Positions 35,133 through 42,702 of a DNA stretch of 64,000 nt are shown here, piece after piece. How positions within the stretch are numbered: position 1 is the stretch's first letter; each line of letters starts with the position of its first letter. Below the pieces are notes generated by a model, which saw only the letters and a program-made list of their open reading frames with translations, searched no databases and had not been told where the DNA came from. The position numbers and the translations under genes are program-made. Source of the stretch: Microbacterium sp. cf332 (lineage in GTDB: Bacteria; Actinomycetota; Actinomycetes; Actinomycetales; Microbacteriaceae); NCBI RefSeq assembly GCF_900102175.1, contig NZ_FNKN01000002.1:248001-312000 (forward strand), in the 5' to 3' direction.

Positions 35133-36083
35133 TCAGGCGTGACGGACCGAATCGGGTTCGTCGTCGCGTATCTGCTCGTTCTCGATCTGGAACGTCGAGT
35201 GCGGCACCGACACCTCGAAGTGGTCGGCGACGCACGAGCGCACCTCCTGCAGCACCTCAGCGGCATGACCGTCGGTGAAGCAGCGGTCCTCGACCACGAC
35301 GTGCGCCGTGATGGTCGGCAGGCCCGACGCGACGGTCGACGCGTGCAGATCGTGCACGTCGGTCACGTGGTCGAGGCGCATGATGTGCGCGCGGACGTCG
35401 TCGAGGTCGAGCCCGCGCGGCGTGAACTCCATGAGCACCGAACCGGTCTCGCGCATGAGCTTCGCGGCCCGCGGCACGATCAGACCGGCGATGAAGAGAC
35501 CGGCGATGGCGTCGGCCTGCGCGAAGCCGGTCGTCGCGATGACGATCGCCGCCACGATGACCCCCACCGACCCGAGCGCGTCGTTCAGCACCTCGAGGAA
35601 CGCGGCGCGCATGTTGAAGTTCGCGCCGCGGCTCGAGGCGAGCAGGGCGATCGCGACGATGTTCGCGACGAGCCCGACGATGCCGAAGACGAGCAGTTCG
35701 AACGCGGGCACCTCGGGCGGCTCGAAGAGTCGACGGATCCCCTCGATCGCGGCGTAGACGCCGACGCCGAGCAGGAGCGCCGCCTGGGCGAGAGCCGCGA
35801 TCACCTCGATCCGGCGGAAGCCCCACGTGCGGCGCGCAGTGGCGGGACGCAGCATCAGAGTCGCCGCCACGAGCGCGACGAGCAGTCCCGACGCATCCGT
35901 GAGCGCGTGGGCGGTATCGGTCAGGAGGGCGAGACTGCCCGTGACGACCGAGCCGACCGCCTGCGTCACGACGATCGCGGCGGTGATCCCGAAGGCGATC
36001 CAGAGGCGCCGACGGAAGTCGCCGGGGGCGCCGTCGCCCGACCCCGCGGCGTCCGAGGGGCCGTGGTCGTGCCCGGCGCCCAT
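35133..36083 (-). CDS. Cation diffusion facilitator family transporter (CzcD-like)
   Basis: This 316-residue divalent-metal exporter has six helices and a C-terminal cytoplasmic domain. A His-containing N-terminus (MGAGHDHGP) precedes helix 1. Helix 2 has TDTAHALTDASGLLVAL, giving Asp/His/Asp metal ligands, and helix 5 has LEVLNDALGSVGVIVAA, where Glu replaces the His of the usual HxxxD. Zinc is the usual cargo of CzcD-like members; the change may shift preference. The ATG at 36083 shares one base with the stop of the ArsR-family gene (TGATG), so regulator and transporter form an operon. Confidence 0.92.
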   Translation of the reverse strand: MGAGHDHGPSDAAGSGDGAPGDFRRRLWIAFGITAAIVVTQAVGSVVTGSLALLTDTAHALTDASGLLVALVAATLMLRPATARRTWGFRRIEVIAALAQAALLLGVGVYAAIEGIRRLFEPPEVPAFELLVFGIVGLVANIVAIALLASSRGANFNMRAAFLEVLNDALGSVGVIVAAIVIATTGFAQADAIAGLFIAGLIVPRAAKLMRETGSVLMEFTPRGLDLDDVRAHIMRLDHVTDVHDLHASTVASGLPTITAHVVVEDRCFTDGHAAEVLQEVRSCVADHFEVSVPHSTFQIENEQIRDDEPDSVRHA

Positions 36084-36475
36084 CAGCCGGCAGCCTCGGC
36101 GACCGGACGCGGCCGACGGAGGTGGGTGCAGAGCGTGGCGCGCGTGCCCGTCGCGCGCAGCAGGGCCTCGGCGGCATCGACCAGGCCGGCCGTCGCGTCC
36201 GGCTCGGCGAGCGCGTACCACGACGAGCGGCCTTCGGGACGGAGGGTCACGAGCCCGCACTCGAGCAGGAACGCGACGTGCTTGCTGACGGTCGACTGGG
36301 CGAGGCCCACGTGCTCCACCAGATCGCGCACGCGGTGCTCGCCATAGGACAGGTGCTGCAGCACCGCGAGGCGGGTGGGATCGGCGAGCGCCTGGAACAG
36401 GTGTGCGTAGATCTCGGTCGCCCGCTCGTCGATCTGCGCCGGCTCGCGGCCGACCAACGCGGGATTCATCGTCAT
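36083..36475 (-). CDS. ArsR-family metal-sensing repressor
   Basis: This 130-residue protein is a winged helix-turn-helix dimer: FQALADPTRLAVLQHLSYGEHRVRDLVEHVGLAQSTVSKHVAFLLECGLV (about residues 28-78). It ends with a Cys/His-containing tail (TLCTHLRRP), plausible metal ligands of the CmtR/CzrA kind. It precedes and overlaps the CDF transporter gene and probably represses the pair until zinc or a related metal rises. ATGs at 36475 and 36469 are possible starts. A 12-bp palindrome lies just upstream. Confidence 0.9.
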   Translation of the reverse strand: MTMNPALVGREPAQIDERATEIYAHLFQALADPTRLAVLQHLSYGEHRVRDLVEHVGLAQSTVSKHVAFLLECGLVTLRPEGRSSWYALAEPDATAGLVDAAEALLRATGTRATLCTHLRRPRPVAEAAG

Positions 36476-36490
36476 GCGGCGATGATATCG

Positions 36491-36502
36491 CTCGCATGCG
36501 AG
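36491..36502. promoter_or_regulatory. Candidate ArsR operator, palindrome CTCGCATGCGAG
   Basis: A perfect 12-bp palindrome lies 16 bases upstream of the regulator's first ATG, next to a minus-strand -10-like TATCAT about 6-12 bases before that ATG. The geometry implies a near-leaderless transcript and repression by occupying the promoter. Confidence 0.55.
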
Positions 36503-36576
36503 AAAGGCGAGCACCGTTAATGCCGCTCTCAGGAGACCGCGATGTCCTGCCGACATCCCGCACGTATCCCTGAGGA

Positions 36577-37536
36577 ATGCGTCGCACAGCCTCACACCCC
36601 CGCCCGATTCGTACCACCCTCATGGTCGGCAGTCTCGTGCTCGCCCTCTCGATCGCCGGCGGCGGCGTGTGGGCGGCCGACCGCTTCCTCATCGAGCACG
36701 TCGAGATCGCCGACGTCTCCTCCTACGAGAGCGCGAACTCCGCCGTCGACCCCGCGGCGCTCGGCGATGCCGGAGATCCGGCGGGCACCGTCGACGGCGA
36801 CACGTACACGGACGGGACGACGAGCGTCACCGTCTCGCAGGTCGTCACCGGCACGGGCGACGACACCCTGACCTACTACGTCGCCGACGTCGTCCTCTCC
36901 GAGGCGACCAGATTGCGCTCCGCGTTCGCGAAGGACCAGTACGGCGAGAACATCACCGAGACCACCAGCGCGATGGCCGCCGACAACGACGCGATCTTCG
37001 CGATCAACGGCGACTACTACGGATTCCGCGACACCGGCATCCTCATCCGCAACGGCGTCGTCTACCGCGACTCGCCCGCTCGAACCGGGCTCGCCTTCTC
37101 GACCGACGGATCCGTCCGGCTCTACGACGAGACCGAGACGACCGCCGACGAGCTCGTCGCCTCGGGGGTCTGGAACACGCTGAGCTTCGGTCCGGCCCTC
37201 GTCGACGACGGCGCGGTGGTCGACGACATCGAGGATGTCGAGGTCGACACGAACATCGGCAATCACTCGATCCAGGGCGAACAGCCCCGCACCGCCGTCG
37301 GCGTCGTCGACAAGAACCACCTCGTCTTCGTCGTCGTGGACGGCCGCTCGCCGGGATACAGCCGGGGAGCGACGCTCACGGAGCTCGCCGAGATCCTGAT
37401 CGGCTGGGGCGCCGAGACCGCCTACAACCTCGACGGCGGCGGCTCGTCGACGATGTACTTCGACGGCGAGGTCGTGAATCAGCCGTCCAACGGCGGCGAG
37501 CGCGGCACCAGCGACATCCTGTACATCGCGGAGTGA
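36577..37536 (+). CDS. Phosphodiester glycosidase (NAGPA-domain) family protein, membrane-anchored
   Basis: This 319-residue protein has an N-terminal membrane anchor (TTLMVGSLVLALSIAGGGVWAA, residues 13-34) and an extracellular NAGPA domain: MAADNDAIFAINGDYYGF, RTGLAF, PRTAVGVVDKNHLVFVVVDGRSPGYSRGATLTELAEIL and YNLDGGGSSTMYF. The mammalian member removes GlcNAc from mannose-6-phosphate diesters; bacterial ones cleave sugar phosphodiesters, for example in teichoic or capsule-like polymers. It is the first gene of a same-strand cluster with a glycosyltransferase (4-base gap), suggesting trimming of a phosphodiester-linked surface glycan. Confidence 0.9.
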   Translation: MRRTASHPRPIRTTLMVGSLVLALSIAGGGVWAADRFLIEHVEIADVSSYESANSAVDPAALGDAGDPAGTVDGDTYTDGTTSVTVSQVVTGTGDDTLTYYVADVVLSEATRLRSAFAKDQYGENITETTSAMAADNDAIFAINGDYYGFRDTGILIRNGVVYRDSPARTGLAFSTDGSVRLYDETETTADELVASGVWNTLSFGPALVDDGAVVDDIEDVEVDTNIGNHSIQGEQPRTAVGVVDKNHLVFVVVDGRSPGYSRGATLTELAEILIGWGAETAYNLDGGGSSTMYFDGEVVNQPSNGGERGTSDILYIAE

Positions 37537-37540
37537 CGCC

Positions 37541-38668
37541 GTGCTCGTTCTGATCCCCGCGTACGAACCCACGGGCACGCTCATCGATCTGATCGACGAC
37601 CTCATCGACTCCGCCCGGGTCGTGGTCATCGACGACGGCAGCGGGGATGCGTTCGCCCCGGTCTTCTCCCGGGCTCGCGAGGCGGGGGCAGAGGTGCTGA
37701 CTCTCGCGACGAACCGAGGAAAGGGCGCCGCGCTGCGCACCGGCTTCGAGCACGTCCTCCGGACCGACCCCGCACAGATCGTCGTGACCGCCGACGCCGA
37801 CGGACAGCACACGCCCCGCGACATCCGGCGCGTCGGCGAAGCGGTCGCCGAAGGCGGCGCGCTCGTCCTGGGCTGCCGGCGCTTCGACGGCGCGGACGTC
37901 CCGGCTCGCAGCCGCTGGGGCAATACGGCGGCTCGCGCCGCCTTCCGGGTCGCCGCCGGCTGGGCGCTGTCCGATACGCAGACGGGGCTGCGCGGCATCC
38001 CTCCCGCGATGCTGACGTGGCTGACGGCGCAACCGGGCGACCGGTTCGAGTACGAGCAGAACGTGCTGCTGCGCTGCCAACGGGCCGGGTGGCGCACGCG
38101 CGAGGTCGCCGTCGACACGGTCTACATCGCCGGAAACGAATCGAGCCACTTCCGCCCGCTCGCCGACAGCATCCGCGTGGGTCTGCCGCTGCTGCTGTTC
38201 GCCGCTTCCTCGCTCGGCGCCTTCGTCGTCGACACCCTCGTCATGCTGCTGCTCACCGAGCTCACCGGCTGGCTCGTACCGTCGATCATCGCCGCGAGAC
38301 TGCTCAGCGCATCGCTGAACTTCGCCGTCAATCGGCGCGTCTTCGCCCCCGGCCGAGATCGCGCGAGCACGGCGCGGGCGGCAGCCCGGTACGCGGCTCT
38401 CGCGGCGACCCTGCTCGCCTCGAACGTCGTGTGGATGACCGCCCTCACGGCGGTCGGCCTGCCCCTGCTGCTCGCGAAGGCGACGACCGAGGCGGCCGTG
38501 TTCGCTCTCGGCTACCTGCTGCAGCGGACCGTCGTGTTCGCGCCGCCGCGCTCCGCGCCCTCATCCCGCGTCGACATCGAATCCACCGTCAAAGCGCCTC
38601 TTAGGAACGGTGAAGGAATCGGGACTCGAATGATCCCAGCAACCGACAACACACGGAGAAACCCATGA
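37541..38668 (+). CDS. GT2 glycosyltransferase fused to a GtrA-like membrane domain
   Basis: This 375-residue fusion starts with a GT-A fold (MLVLIPAYEPTGTLIDLI, VVVIDDGSGD, NRGKGAALRTGFEHV, TADADGQHT with the metal-binding DAD, then SDTQTGLRGI) over residues 1-210. A four-helix GtrA domain follows (about 225-340; FAASSLGAFVVDTLVMLLLTEL, SASLNFAVNRRVF). Such proteins build polyprenyl-phosphate sugars and may flip them. The GTG at 37541 lies 4 bases after the glycosidase stop; the end overlaps the next start by 4 bases. Confidence 0.9.
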   Translation: MLVLIPAYEPTGTLIDLIDDLIDSARVVVIDDGSGDAFAPVFSRAREAGAEVLTLATNRGKGAALRTGFEHVLRTDPAQIVVTADADGQHTPRDIRRVGEAVAEGGALVLGCRRFDGADVPARSRWGNTAARAAFRVAAGWALSDTQTGLRGIPPAMLTWLTAQPGDRFEYEQNVLLRCQRAGWRTREVAVDTVYIAGNESSHFRPLADSIRVGLPLLLFAASSLGAFVVDTLVMLLLTELTGWLVPSIIAARLLSASLNFAVNRRVFAPGRDRASTARAAARYAALAATLLASNVVWMTALTAVGLPLLLAKATTEAAVFALGYLLQRTVVFAPPRSAPSSRVDIESTVKAPLRNGEGIGTRMIPATDNTRRNP

Positions 38669-39258
38669 CCCTCCCCTCGCTTCTGCTGATCGCGATCGAC
38701 CTCGTCGCGGCCGTCGTCCTCAGCGTCGCCCTCTATTACCGGCGTCACCGCCGCCGCGACCTGGTCGTCGCGTTCCTCGGCGTGAACGTCGGCGTGCTGT
38801 CGGTCGCGACGGTGCTCGGCACCGCAGAGGTCGCCCTCGGCCTCGGACTCGGGCTCTTCGGCGTCCTGTCGATCATCCGCCTGCGGTCGTCCGAGATCTC
38901 CCAGCGCGAGGTCGCCTACTACTTCGCCTCTCTCGCCATGGGCCTGATGGCCGGGCTCCCCGCCGCCGATCCCGCACCCATCGCCGGCCTCATCGGCCTC
39001 ATCCTGGTCGTGCTGTGGATCGCGGACCACCCGAAGCTGCTCGCGCGCAGCCGGCACCAGATCATCCGCCTCGACCGGGCCGAGGCCGACGAGCAGGTGC
39101 TCCGGATGCTGATCGGCGAGCGCATCGGGGCGACCGTCACGTCACTGACCGTGCAGGAGCTCGACCTGGTCAACGACACGACCCTCGTCGACGTGCGGTT
39201 CCGCCTCGACGCCGGAACCCGCGCGGCCCACCGGACGATGGCCGAGGCTCTCCGGTGA
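38665..39258 (+). CDS. DUF4956 membrane protein
   Basis: This 197-residue protein matches DUF4956: four N-terminal membrane helices (LLLIAIDLVAAVVLSVALYY, VAFLGVNVGVLSVATVLG, GLGLGLFGVLSIIRLRSSEISQREVAYYFASLAMGL) and a cytoplasmic alpha/beta tail of about 80 residues (IIRLDRAEADEQVLRMLIGERIGATVTSLTVQELD). Function is unknown, but genes of this family travel with VTC-type polyphosphate polymerases, as here. It overlaps the GT2 gene and the VTC gene by 4 bases each, so the three products are synthesised together at the membrane. Confidence 0.88.
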   Translation: MTLPSLLLIAIDLVAAVVLSVALYYRRHRRRDLVVAFLGVNVGVLSVATVLGTAEVALGLGLGLFGVLSIIRLRSSEISQREVAYYFASLAMGLMAGLPAADPAPIAGLIGLILVVLWIADHPKLLARSRHQIIRLDRAEADEQVLRMLIGERIGATVTSLTVQELDLVNDTTLVDVRFRLDAGTRAAHRTMAEALR

Positions 39259-40088
39259 ACCCAACGTCGGACGCCCTCGACCGCTTCGGCGTCGTCGCCC
39301 TCGATGAGATGGTCGCCGAGGCCGCACTGCTCGCGCGCGTCGACCGGAAGTACGTCGTGCCCCGCGCCGAGCTCGACCCGATCCTGCGGACGATGGACCC
39401 GGCGACGCGCGTCCTCGAGATCGACTGCGCCCGCCGCTTCGCCTACGAGTCGGTGTACTTCGACACCCCCGACCTGCTGAGTTTCCGCATGGCGGCTCAT
39501 CCGCGGCGGCGTCGATTCAAGCTGCGGACGCGGGCCTACCTCGACACCGACACGGCGTTCCTCGAGATCAAGACACGGGGAGCCCGCGGCACCACCGTCA
39601 AGGAGCGCTCCGCCTACGATCTCGAGCTGCGGTCGACGCTGACCGACGTCGCCCGCGAGGAGGTCACCGCGGCTTTCGTCGCCATCGGCGTCGATCCGGG
39701 CCGCGCGGATGAACTCGAGGCGACGCTGGTCACGCGGTACTCGCGAAGCACGCTCCTCGCCCCCGACGGCTCCGCTCGCGCCACCATCGACACCGGACTG
39801 CGTTGGGACGGCCTGAACGGGGCGGGCTTCACCCTCCCGGGGCTCGCGATCGTCGAGACGAAGTCGCCCTCGTCTGCCTCGGCCATCGACCGACTGCTGT
39901 GGCGATCCGGCCACCGTCCCGTCTCGGTCAGCAAGTACGCCACGGGGCTCGCAGCCCTCCGATCCGAGCTCCCGCGCAACCGCTGGGACCGACTGCTGCG
40001 CGGCGCCTTCTCCGACGCGCGGCACCATCCGCACGCACGACCCACCACCCCGTCCCGAACCGAGGAGCTGCCATGCGCCGCCGCCTGA
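39255..40088 (+). CDS. VTC-domain polyphosphate polymerase family protein
   Basis: This 277-residue cytoplasmic protein has the tunnel-fold motifs of the VTC4 catalytic domain: LLARVDRKYVVP (residues 28-39), YESVYFDT, RRRFKLRTRAY, AFLEIKTRG, VKERSAYD, TRYSRSTL and an IVETKS strand with the metal-binding Glu. VTC4 polymerises ATP gamma-phosphate into polyphosphate; bacterial homologues lack the SPX and membrane parts and their activity is less studied. The GTG at 39255 overlaps the DUF4956 stop; the end overlaps the lipoprotein gene by 16 bases. Confidence 0.9.
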   Translation: MNPTSDALDRFGVVALDEMVAEAALLARVDRKYVVPRAELDPILRTMDPATRVLEIDCARRFAYESVYFDTPDLLSFRMAAHPRRRRFKLRTRAYLDTDTAFLEIKTRGARGTTVKERSAYDLELRSTLTDVAREEVTAAFVAIGVDPGRADELEATLVTRYSRSTLLAPDGSARATIDTGLRWDGLNGAGFTLPGLAIVETKSPSSASAIDRLLWRSGHRPVSVSKYATGLAALRSELPRNRWDRLLRGAFSDARHHPHARPTTPSRTEELPCAAA

Positions 40089-41896
40089 TCCTGCCCGCCA
40101 TCCCCCTCGCCCTCGCCGGCGTCGTGCTGGCCGGCTGCACCGCCACCGGAGTGACCGCTCTCGGGCAGTCCGTCGACGACACCGCCGCGACGCAGACCAC
40201 CACTGCCGTCGTCGACACCGATCTCGCGTCGAGCGCGGTGCTCGCCGCGAACGACGCGGCCACCGTCGTGACCGACGACGAGTGGTCGGATGCCGCAGCC
40301 GTCGACATCGATCTCGAGGACACGACCGCGAGCACGACGGGAGAGGGCGTCGCCATCGACGGTGCGACGGTGACCATCACGGCGGCGGGCGTCTACCGCC
40401 TCAGCGGCGAGCTCGACGGCTCGGTCGAGGTCGCCGCGGCGGACGACGCCCAGGTCGTGCTCATCCTCGACGGGGCGACGATCTCGAGCAGCGCGGGGCC
40501 GGCGATCACCGTCGTCACCGCGGACGACGTCGTGATCTCGCTCGCGGCGGGATCGACGAACACCGTCTCGGACGCATCCTCGTACGCCGACGACGCGGCG
40601 GCGAACGCGGCGATCTACGCCGACGCCGATCTGACCGTCTCCGGGACGGGGGCGCTCGATGTCGCCGGGAACGGCAACGACGGCATCGCGAGCACCGACG
40701 ACCTCGCTGTCATCGGAGGCACGATCACCGTCGACGCGGTCGACGACGCCCTTCGCGGCAAGGACGCGCTGGTGGTCTCGGGCGGCACGCTCGATCTGAC
40801 CGCCGGCGGCGACGCGATGAAGAGCGACGATGACACGGCGACCCGCGGGTACGTGTGGCTCTCGGGCGGCGACATCACCGCCGCGAGCGGCGACGACGGG
40901 ATCGCCGCGGCGACCGACGTCGTCGTCACCGGCGGCTCGGCGACGTTCTCGGCCACCGGCGATTCCAGTGACGCCGACGCGTCGGCGAAGGGCGTCACCG
41001 CCGGCGTCGTCATCGCCATCGACGGCGGTGCACTCGAGATCGACGCGACCGACGACGCCCTGCACTCGGACGGCTCGATCGGCATCGGCGGCGGCACGGT
41101 GACGCTCGCCGCGGGCGACGACGGCGTGCACGCCGAGGCAGCCCTGACCATCGCCGACGGGGTCGTGACCATCACGTCGTCGTACGAGGGGCTCGAGGCC
41201 ACCGACATCCTCATCAGCGGAGGGACCGTCGATGTGATGGCATCGGACGACGGCCTCAACGGAAGCGGGAGCGCCTCCGCCGATGAGACCAGCACCGGTG
41301 GGACGAGCGCCGACGGGACCGACGCCGAGGGGACCGCGGGCGCACAGGCAGGCGCCCCCGGCGGCGGCATGGGCGGCGGGATGGCCGACACCGGCGAGAC
41401 CATCGTCGTATCGGGCGGCACGTTGACCGTGGACGCGGGCGGCGACGGCATCGACTCGAACGGCTCCGTGTCGATCACCGGCGGCGACATCCTCGTATCG
41501 GGACCGACGACAGCGGGCAACGGTGCACTCGACAGCAACGGCGGCATCAACGTCAGCGGCGGCACGCTCGTCGCACTCGGGAGCGCCGGCATGGCCGAGT
41601 CGCCCGACGCCTCGTCGGCTCAGGCGTGGCTCGCCGCGTCGGTCACCGGCTCGGCCGGCGACACGATCGAGATCACGGATGCCGCGGGCGCGGTGGTCGC
41701 GACCTTCACCGCCGAGAAGGACTTCGAGACCGTCGTGTTCTCGTCGGCCGAACTCGTCTCGGGGTCAAGTTACACGATCACCGGCAGCGGCGGCACGAGC
41801 GTCACGGCGACGACCGGAGAGGCGTTGGCCGGCGGCATGGGCGGCGGGTCGGCGCCGGGCGCCGGCGCCCCCGGCGGCCCCGGCCAGCGCCCGTGA
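40073..41896 (+). CDS. Carbohydrate-binding beta-helix lipoprotein (DUF4353/Cthe_2159-like)
   Basis: This 607-residue exported lipoprotein starts with RRRLILPAIPLALAGVVLAGC (lipid Cys at about residue 23). The body is a highly repetitive, Asp/Gly/Thr/Ala-rich right-handed beta-helix with recurring units such as VSGGTLDLTAGGDAMKSDD, GGDITAASGDDGIAAA and SGGTLTVDAGGDGIDSNGS; the many Asp residues suggest Ca2+ binding. An Ala/Gly-rich insert lies at about 430-455 and the C-terminus is PGAGAPGGPGQRP. Cthe_2159 binds cellulose and acidic sugars. It ends the cluster and is followed by a strong terminator. Confidence 0.87.
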   Translation: MRRRLILPAIPLALAGVVLAGCTATGVTALGQSVDDTAATQTTTAVVDTDLASSAVLAANDAATVVTDDEWSDAAAVDIDLEDTTASTTGEGVAIDGATVTITAAGVYRLSGELDGSVEVAAADDAQVVLILDGATISSSAGPAITVVTADDVVISLAAGSTNTVSDASSYADDAAANAAIYADADLTVSGTGALDVAGNGNDGIASTDDLAVIGGTITVDAVDDALRGKDALVVSGGTLDLTAGGDAMKSDDDTATRGYVWLSGGDITAASGDDGIAAATDVVVTGGSATFSATGDSSDADASAKGVTAGVVIAIDGGALEIDATDDALHSDGSIGIGGGTVTLAAGDDGVHAEAALTIADGVVTITSSYEGLEATDILISGGTVDVMASDDGLNGSGSASADETSTGGTSADGTDAEGTAGAQAGAPGGGMGGGMADTGETIVVSGGTLTVDAGGDGIDSNGSVSITGGDILVSGPTTAGNGALDSNGGINVSGGTLVALGSAGMAESPDASSAQAWLAASVTGSAGDTIEITDAAGAVVATFTAEKDFETVVFSSAELVSGSSYTITGSGGTSVTATTGEALAGGMGGGSAPGAGAPGGPGQRP

Positions 41897-41901
41897 CCGC
41901 G

Positions 41902-41939
41902 GCGACCGTGCGGCGCCCCTCGCGCCGCACGGTCGCTTT
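41902..41939 (+). terminator. Intrinsic terminator after the envelope cluster
   Basis: GCGACCGTGCGGCGC (41902-41916) pairs perfectly with GCGCCGCACGGTCGC (41922-41936) across a 5-base loop and is followed by TTTC. It starts 5 bases past the lipoprotein stop and ends only 28 bases before the response-regulator ATG. Confidence 0.85.
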
Positions 41940-41967
41940 CCGCCCGAGAAGAAGGAAAGCTGAACGC

Positions 41968-42702
41968 ATGACCGTCCCCGGTTCCCGCCCCCTCCCCCTG
42001 ACCCGCGTCGACGGGTCGCCGATCCGCGTGGCCGTCGTCGACGACGAGGCCAACCTCAGCGATCTGCTGCGCATGGCGCTGCAGAACGAGGGCTGGGACG
42101 CGCGCACGGCAGCCAACGGCCAGGAGGCCCTCAACCTCGTCCGCGAGTTCGCGCCCGACCTGCTGGTGCTCGACATCATGATGCCGGGCATCGACGGCAT
42201 GGAGGTGCTCCGCCGCATCCGCGACGCGGGCAACGACGTGCCCGTCCTCTTCCTCACGGCGAAGGACGCCGTCGAGGATCGGATCGCCGGGATCAGCGCG
42301 GGCGGCGACGACTACCTGACGAAGCCGTTCAACCTCGAGGAGGTCGTCGTGCGTCTGCGCGCCATGGCGCGACGACACGTCGCCGCCGTGGCGAACGCCG
42401 ACACCGTGCTGCGCGTGGCCGACCTCACCCTCGACGAGGAGTCGTACGAGGTCTCCCGGGCGGGGGTGCCGATCGCGCTCACGGCCAAGGAGTTCGACCT
42501 GTTGCGCTACCTGATGCAGAACCCTCGGCGCGTGCTGACCCGGGCGCAGATCCTCGACCAGGTGTGGAGCTACGACTTCGGCGGCACCTCGAGCGTCGTG
42601 GAGATCTACATCTCCTACCTGCGGAAGAAGATCGAGCCGCTCGGGGAACCGCTCATCCACACGGTGCGCGGTGTCGGCTACACCATCAAGCCCCCGCGAT
42701 GA
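41968..42702 (+). CDS. OmpR/PhoB-family response regulator
   Basis: This 244-residue DNA-binding regulator has a receiver domain with the phosphorylated Asp69 (LLVLDIMMPGIDG), acidic pair DDE at 25-27, Lys119 (DDYLTKPF), and a C-terminal winged helix (ALTAKEFDLLRYLMQNPRRVLTRAQILDQVW, VEIYISYLRKKIE). The ATG at 41968 has GAAGGAAAG upstream. Its stop overlaps the histidine kinase start (ATGA at 42699-42702). Position directly behind the envelope cluster suggests it controls those genes or senses the same surface stress; that link is inference. Confidence 0.95.
   Translation: MTVPGSRPLPLTRVDGSPIRVAVVDDEANLSDLLRMALQNEGWDARTAANGQEALNLVREFAPDLLVLDIMMPGIDGMEVLRRIRDAGNDVPVLFLTAKDAVEDRIAGISAGGDDYLTKPFNLEEVVVRLRAMARRHVAAVANADTVLRVADLTLDEESYEVSRAGVPIALTAKEFDLLRYLMQNPRRVLTRAQILDQVWSYDFGGTSSVVEIYISYLRKKIEPLGEPLIHTVRGVGYTIKPPR

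Noticed and set aside
39614..41592. Long minus-strand open frames opposite the VTC and beta-helix genes
   Set aside because: They are high-GC antisense frames of biased composition with no motif; the plus-strand genes have signal peptide, overlaps and family patterns.
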